Source: Pomphorhynchus laevis (lineage: Eukaryota > Acanthocephala > Palaeacanthocephala > Echinorhynchida > Pomphorhynchidae). Taken from it: 64,000 nt of DNA. The notes beneath the pieces are model-generated. The model was given only the letters and a program-made list of their open reading frames with translations. It did no database searches and was not told where the DNA came from. The DNA is taken from NCBI GenBank assembly GCA_012934845.2, contig WNNJ02000749.1, positions 36,729 to 100,728 on the forward strand, in the 5' to 3' direction. Shown here in pieces: positions 57,418 through 64,000 of this stretch. A program made the position numbers and the translations under genes. The stretch's first letter is position 1, and every line of letters begins with the position of its first letter.

Positions 57418-59178
57418 ATGGGAGAGCGACAAAAAAGAAGGCACTATAGCATGGAATACTTGAAATTTGGGTTTATAGTTTCTCCAATAAACGAGAAGAA
57501 GCATTTTTGTTTGCTTTGTGAAAGGGAATTGTCAAATAGCGCCATGAAACCATCAAGGCTGTTGGAACATCTGAATAACATTCATAGTGAGGATAAAGAA
57601 TTAGAATATTTCCAAAGACTTAAGAAAAGGTTTGAAAAACAACCAAAATTAGAAGATATTTTTTAATCTGGTTCAAAACAGAACAATTATGGACTTTTGG
57701 CATCTTATAATATCTCTTTGTTGATAGCTAAAGCATGGATGTCTCATAGTATTGGATAAGTACTACTTATACCAGTAATTAGAGGGGTTATAAGCACGGT
57801 ATTACACAAGGGGTCTTCATCTATTATAAATAGAATCTCTTTAAGCAACAGCACTGTTCAAAGAAGAATAGATGAAATGGCACAGGATGTAGAATATACA
57901 TTATGTGAGTACCTAAGAACGGCTTCCTTTTCCCTTCAATTAGATGAGTCTACACTGCCCGGAAATGAAGCTTTGCTATTAGCCTATGTTCGATTTATAA
58001 AGGATGGTAGGATATGTCAGGAATTATTGTTTGCGGAAACTTTAAAAACAGATACCAAAGGTGAGTCTTTATTCGATGTTCTGAAGGAGTTTCTCGATAA
58101 AAAAGAGATACCGTTAAATAATATTCTAACAATCGCCACCGACGGGGCTCCAGCAATGATAGGGCGTCATCGAGGATTGGTCGCCCATTTAAAAAATTAC
58201 GTACCAAATATAATAGCCATACACTGTGTAATCCACAGACAACATCTTGTTGCAAAAAACTTAAGTGTCCGTTTACATCAAACTCTGTGTTATGTTATTC
58301 AAGCTATAAACAAGATTAAGAGCAGCTCACTTGGTTCAAGATTATTCAAGCAGCTTTGTGTCGAAAACGACGAAGAATTCAATTCCTTATTGCACCACAC
58401 CGAAGTTAGATGGTTATCAAAAGGTTGTTGCTTGAATATAGTTTTGAATCTATATAGCTCTGTCATTAATTTTTTCATCGAAAGAGATGATCCAATACAC
58501 CTAAAGTTAAACGAATCAATAGTTGATATAGCATATTTGACTGATTTGTTTAATTTATTTAATGAAATGAATCTAAAACTACAGGGCAATGATCTAAACT
58601 TAATAAAGGCAAAATCTGTGCTAGCAGGATTTGTAAATAAGATATTATTATACAAACAGAATTTAGTAAGAGGCATATTTACACAATTCCCAAATCTTGA
58701 ATTAGCAAAGCCTTCAGAAGATGATATTCTTGCTTACTGCAGCCATCTTGATACCCTATATTATGATTTTAATTAAAGATTTGTCGATATTTTTACAATG
58801 AACATACCTGATTGGATTCTAGATCCTTTTTCGAACATTCCTACAGAAGGATCAGCAAGATTGCAAGAAGAATTATTGGAATTGAGTAATGATTATGAAT
58901 TGAAATTCAAATTCAAAAGCGGCTATCAACAATTTTGGTTGCAAAATAAAATTCAACAAAGTTATCCTGAAACATGGGCAATCGTTCAGAAGTTTTTGAT
59001 TGCCTTCCCAACGTCATATCTGGTCGAAAGAGGATTTAGCGCAGTTACAAATCTTTTGTCAAAGAAAAGAAATCGTCTTCAAATAGTTCAGAGAGGCAAT
59101 CTAAGACTTCTATTAACTAATATAGAACCGAAAATCAAAACCCTGGTAGACTCGCACCAGATACATCCGTCTCATTAA
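57418..59178 (+). pseudogene. hAT transposase, BED-finger type (ZBED5-like), broken
   Basis: 57418-57666 encodes a BED zinc finger (FCLLCERELSNSAMKPSRLL, with EHLNNIH). After stop codons at 57664 and 57758 come GLLASYNISLLIAKA and then the frame 57877-58776, which holds the RNase H-like core: FSLQLDESTLPGNEALLLAY, TIATDGAPAMIGRH, AIHCVIHRQHLVAKNL and HHTEVRWLSKGCC. 58798-59178 holds the C-terminal dimerisation domain (FPTSYLVERGFSAVTNLLSK). The pattern matches the ZBED5/SCAND3-like group of hAT transposases. At least three in-frame breaks make it inactive. Confidence 0.88.
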
Positions 59179-59351
59179 ACACTTAACGCAAACTATTATT
59201 TAAATATATGGAGATCGTGCTTAAAATAAACTATAAGTAAATCAGAATTTTTATTAATATATTTTTTTATATCAGGGGATCCATAATAAATATTGTTTTT
59301 TTTTCAAAGGGGGCGGCTGACAAAAAAAGTTTGAGGAACACTGCTTATAGT

Positions 59352-59639
59352 GATCTGATAAGAAAATTACGTTTGCAAATAAGCATCGTTATGACCAAGT
59401 CTGCATCAATGTGCATCCGGACTGCACGATCAATGAGGGGCCATCTTGCTAGAGCTGGTACTATACAAACGGCGTACCCTGAGTTTTATTAATTGAAACG
59501 TATCACAGTCAAATTTTGGTGATATTGCATATTTTTTTGTAAAAATGCTATCTCAAAAAATAAGTCTACGCGCCATACCTTTACTACTTTGTCTCATAAA
59601 TTGTTTCTTGTATATTTGACATGCATCAGCATATGTTAT
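59352..59639. other. Flank of the hAT insertion, unassigned
   Basis: On removal of the hAT it joins 54773. The minus strand gives a short open stretch (RAVRMHIDADLVITML) with no recognised family. No gene is seen. Confidence 0.35.
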
Positions 59640-59985
59640 GTCTGGGGTCTTACAATTAGCACCAGAGTGTAAATTATGTAGCCACTAATTACGCTGCTTG
59701 TAATCCTTCGTGCTTCTAAAACCTTGCAAGTTTTGCATCGTTTGTCACCACAAGATTTACAACCAGCATTATCATGTTTGCGTGAATTTTTCAAAATGTC
59801 ATAGATATTATGTCCTTGGTAATAACACACTCTTAGTTTTGGCGGTTGATTAGTTGAGCATATCAAACGTACTGCTTTAACGATATCACGTAAAACATTG
59901 TCTATTATCGGATGGTGTAGCATTACTTCTGTGATCTTTTGATTACTTTTGTAGCCTCGAAGTAAGTCATTTATAATTATATCGT
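59640..59985 (-). mobile_element. PLE fragment (linker with Cys motif)
   Basis: On the minus strand LINE A copy 4 runs without a stop into PLKL-type PLE sequence: VLRDIVKAVRLICSTNQPPK, then HNIYDILKNSRKH and CKSCGDKRCKTCKV. This cysteine-rich linker precedes the GIY-YIG domain in PLEs. The endonuclease itself is not preserved. Confidence 0.6.
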
Positions 59986-61626
59986 CGACTTTACTGATGT
60001 CAGAGAGTACATATTTGCACCCTTGTCTAGAAAACAGGGATGTCGTATCATCAGCGTATACCATTAGATGTTGTTCGCGTTTAATTTTTTTGTAAAGTTC
60101 AATAGAGACAGCAAGATACAAGATTGGAGAAAGTGGGGAACCTTGAAGCACACCTGTAATAGGGTAGAACTGACGTGCATCAAGGGTCATCTTCATAGAA
60201 GAATCGCTTGGTATATAACAATATTTCCATCCTTTTAACAATTCTTGCAGGTTATCCCAGGGACCTGAGAGAAGAGATAACAAAAAGAATGGACATGTGG
60301 TCAAAAGCAGCAGAAAAGTAAAAAAAGCCACATCAAGTTGACTGTTGTCTTGACAAAACTGGTGTACTTCACATATTGCTGTATGGACAGAGCGATCTTT
60401 GACGTACCCATGAAAACCGTGTGGGATTAAATTTCGCCTACATGGATGGTCGCGGATATTACGCTTAAACGCTTTTTTATAAATTGAGATGAGGGAAATT
60501 TGAATCAAGATATGCCGCAGATCTTTAGGACATGTAATCGATTTTGTTTGGTAAAAATACTTGATGGCTGATATGCTAGCAATGCCGGATGGAGAGGCTA
60601 AGAGCGTTGTGATGGCGACCCTTTTTCTCTAACTGTATGTCAAATGCTTATAGACCTAAGTTTAGAGTGGCGCGAAGTATTTGAAGGTGCATGGGAGTGG
60701 CCCCAGGAATTAAGGTTATATTTAACAGTTAGATCCTTGCTCCTGAAGTCGCCTTATGGCGGGATTGGTTGGGAGATTGAGTACCTCCATAATTATGTTA
60801 GGATAGTGGTTTATCCAAGAGTTTGTCAAGGCCTATGCTACCGATCCAACCCAATGCTCTCTCCCTTCAGCAGACAAACCCCTTTCTGTTGAATATCTTC
60901 CAAAATGAAGACTGAGAGGAATTAAGGCAAAAAATGCTCGCCTTATACCTACTCAACTGGATCTTGTATCTAGTGCTCCAATATTCATTCGAAAGGACCT
61001 GTCTGGCCGAAACAGAGATGTTTGGGACGTGTAGCATTTTAGCTAGTACCTTGAGTTTTGTTGGAGTGGGATTGTAAATATGACTTTTATAGTTAGTCTA
61101 CTGTGATATTTCTACCTTTATAGGTAGTCGAAAGAAACGCGGTAGCTTGCGATGAGAGGTAGGAATTAAATTGGGTCAAACTCTGATTACAAATTCTAGG
61201 CAAGAGATGACTAGCTGCTTGAAAGAAGACCACTCTTATGGGATCAAAGTGAAACATCTTGCTTAGCAACGTATCTTCCTCTATCCGCCAGCGAATAAGG
61301 TCATGAGATTTGGTCTTATGTTTGCGCGACTGCTCAGTACATATGGGTTTTAACAACCACATCTTATGAAGCATTAATATGTCGATGAGAGAATTAGTTG
61401 TTGAGCAATGAAAGGTGGGTGACGATGGTTTATGAATAATATAGTCGTTTCTGGCCCGGCGGAGTGCTGCATTAATCTAACGACCGGGTCTGTCTTTGAA
61501 ATCCCAAGTAATATCTTAGCCACTACCTAAAATACAATTCAGGAGGTCACGGTTATTGTGAATCTCCCCTGGACGGATGTAGATATTGGCTATACTGATG
61601 CGTTTACTGTTTTTACAGAGTGATTC
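59986..61626 (-). mobile_element. LINE family A, copy 4, truncated at both ends, probably inside a PLE
   Basis: On the minus strand it begins in the endonuclease near 61626 (ANIYIRPGEIHNNRDLL), continues through KSHDLIRWRIEEDTLL and the linker with many breaks. It ends in the reverse transcriptase (CRRNLIPHGFHGYVKDRSVH, QFYPITGVLQGSPLSPILY, VYADDTTSLF) at about 59990. Motif A is damaged. PLE sequence of the same strand lies on both sides (61690-62110 and 59640-59985), in the order expected if the LINE had entered a single PLE. Confidence 0.75.
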
Positions 61627-61689
61627 CAGACCGCACGATTAATATATCATTAATATATTGACAATAAAATACAGGCTGTACTTCAGCCT

Positions 61690-62110
61690 GTATTATCATA
61701 TAATATCCATAAATATAATAGCATATGTGTGTGCCACGGGAGTCACCATGGCTGTTCCTCATATTTGCCGATACACTGTATTTCCATATTGTGGGTAATT
61801 ATGTCGTAGGCAATATGACTTCTAAAGCGGATAGAAGAAAATCTATTTTTTTCGGAACATATCTGGGATCGAACAAGCATCTGATTGACGGTGCTAAGTC
61901 TCCTTTCGATGGGAATATTTGTATAAAGTGACTCAACATCTGATGTTATCATAATTGTCTGCATAGGAAATTAACATTTTCGATCATCAAACTTCCTGAT
62001 AAAGTCTATAGATCTGCTGATGAACGAGAGAACCAACTGCAGTAATTTTTTGAGTTCACGATCAACATACTTGGACAACATTTCTGTTGGAGTTCCCAAA
62101 CTCCAACAGC
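61690..62110 (-). mobile_element. PLE reverse transcriptase fragment
   Basis: The minus-strand frame at 61964-61743 gives MITSDVESLYTNIPIERR, a Penelope-type motif A. Upstream in another frame DFIRKFDDRKC is visible. It is broken and short. 62088-62180 holds small inverted repeats (GTTGGAGTTCCCAAACTCCAAC and a CAGCTGTTTGG pair). Confidence 0.6.
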
Positions 62111-62184
62111 GGGCCTGCCAGTAAAAGGTCAGCTGTTTGGCCTCCAAACAGCTGGCCTGCCGATGAAAGGTCTCTGTACCTTAT

Positions 62185-64000
<1,816 letters not shown>

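Larger units (their letters stand above)
54782..59343 (+). mobile_element. hAT DNA transposon, 4.56 kb, carrying two nested insertions
   Basis: The left end is CAGTGTTTCTCAAAGT and the right end, reversed, CAGTGTTCCTCAAACT. The flanking 8-bp duplication CTTATAGT lies at 54774-54781 and 59344-59351. Eight-base duplications and a CA-start are typical of hAT elements. Both subterminal regions hold a GC-rich GGGGGCGG motif. Inside are LINE C copy 3, an 834-bp element with its own inverted repeats, and a broken BED-finger transposase. Without the insertions the hAT would be about 2.4 kb. Confidence 0.93.

Noticed and set aside
57995-58676. Minus-strand frames opposite the hAT transposase
   Set aside because: The plus strand carries the hAT core motifs; these frames are shadows.

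Overview
The window is animal (metazoan) nuclear DNA, very AT-rich and dominated by transposable elements. The evidence is one split host gene with short GT-AG introns, animal-type LINEs, Penelope-like elements (PLEs), a hAT transposon, satellite DNA and the absence of any bacterial gene organisation. The introns, many of 45-60 bases, suggest a small invertebrate. I cannot name the phylum from the sequence.

The only confident host gene is at 16680-25714 (+): a dynamin-related GTPase of the Drp1/DNM1L type. It has 17 exons that join into one uninterrupted 663-codon frame with all five GTPase motifs and the stalk/GED region. PLE and LINE fragments sit inside its large introns.

Left block (1-15111): two PLE 3' tails and a GIY-YIG remnant, then a CR1/Jockey-like LINE (family B, minus strand). 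Two nearly full-length LINEs of another family (family A, about 3.87 kb each, both with 10-bp target-site duplications) interrupt this block. A 370-bp satellite array and a third family A copy follow. Much of the block recurs at 40640-44415, where one family A insertion is missing. That gives a precise empty site.

Middle block (26735-46250): an L2-like LINE (family C), several decayed CR1-like LINEs (D, E, F, B copy 2), two kinds of PLE (one with a GIY-YIG endonuclease, one without), foldback elements and short tandem repeats.

Right block (46330-64000): LINE G with its endonuclease region deleted, further pieces of families C and A, more satellite, and a 4.56-kb hAT transposon with clear 8-bp target duplications. 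The hAT carries a family C LINE and an 834-bp terminal-inverted-repeat element. The window ends in a near-identical, partly inverted copy of the Drp1 5' region, including exon 1 and most of exon 2.

The elements form a record of nested insertion and segmental duplication. Three points stand out. Family A ORF1 is far more diverged than its ORF2. Satellite arrays repeatedly abut LINEs. The inverted copy of the Drp1 promoter ends at the same base at which its direct partner breaks. All percentage identities here are estimates by eye.
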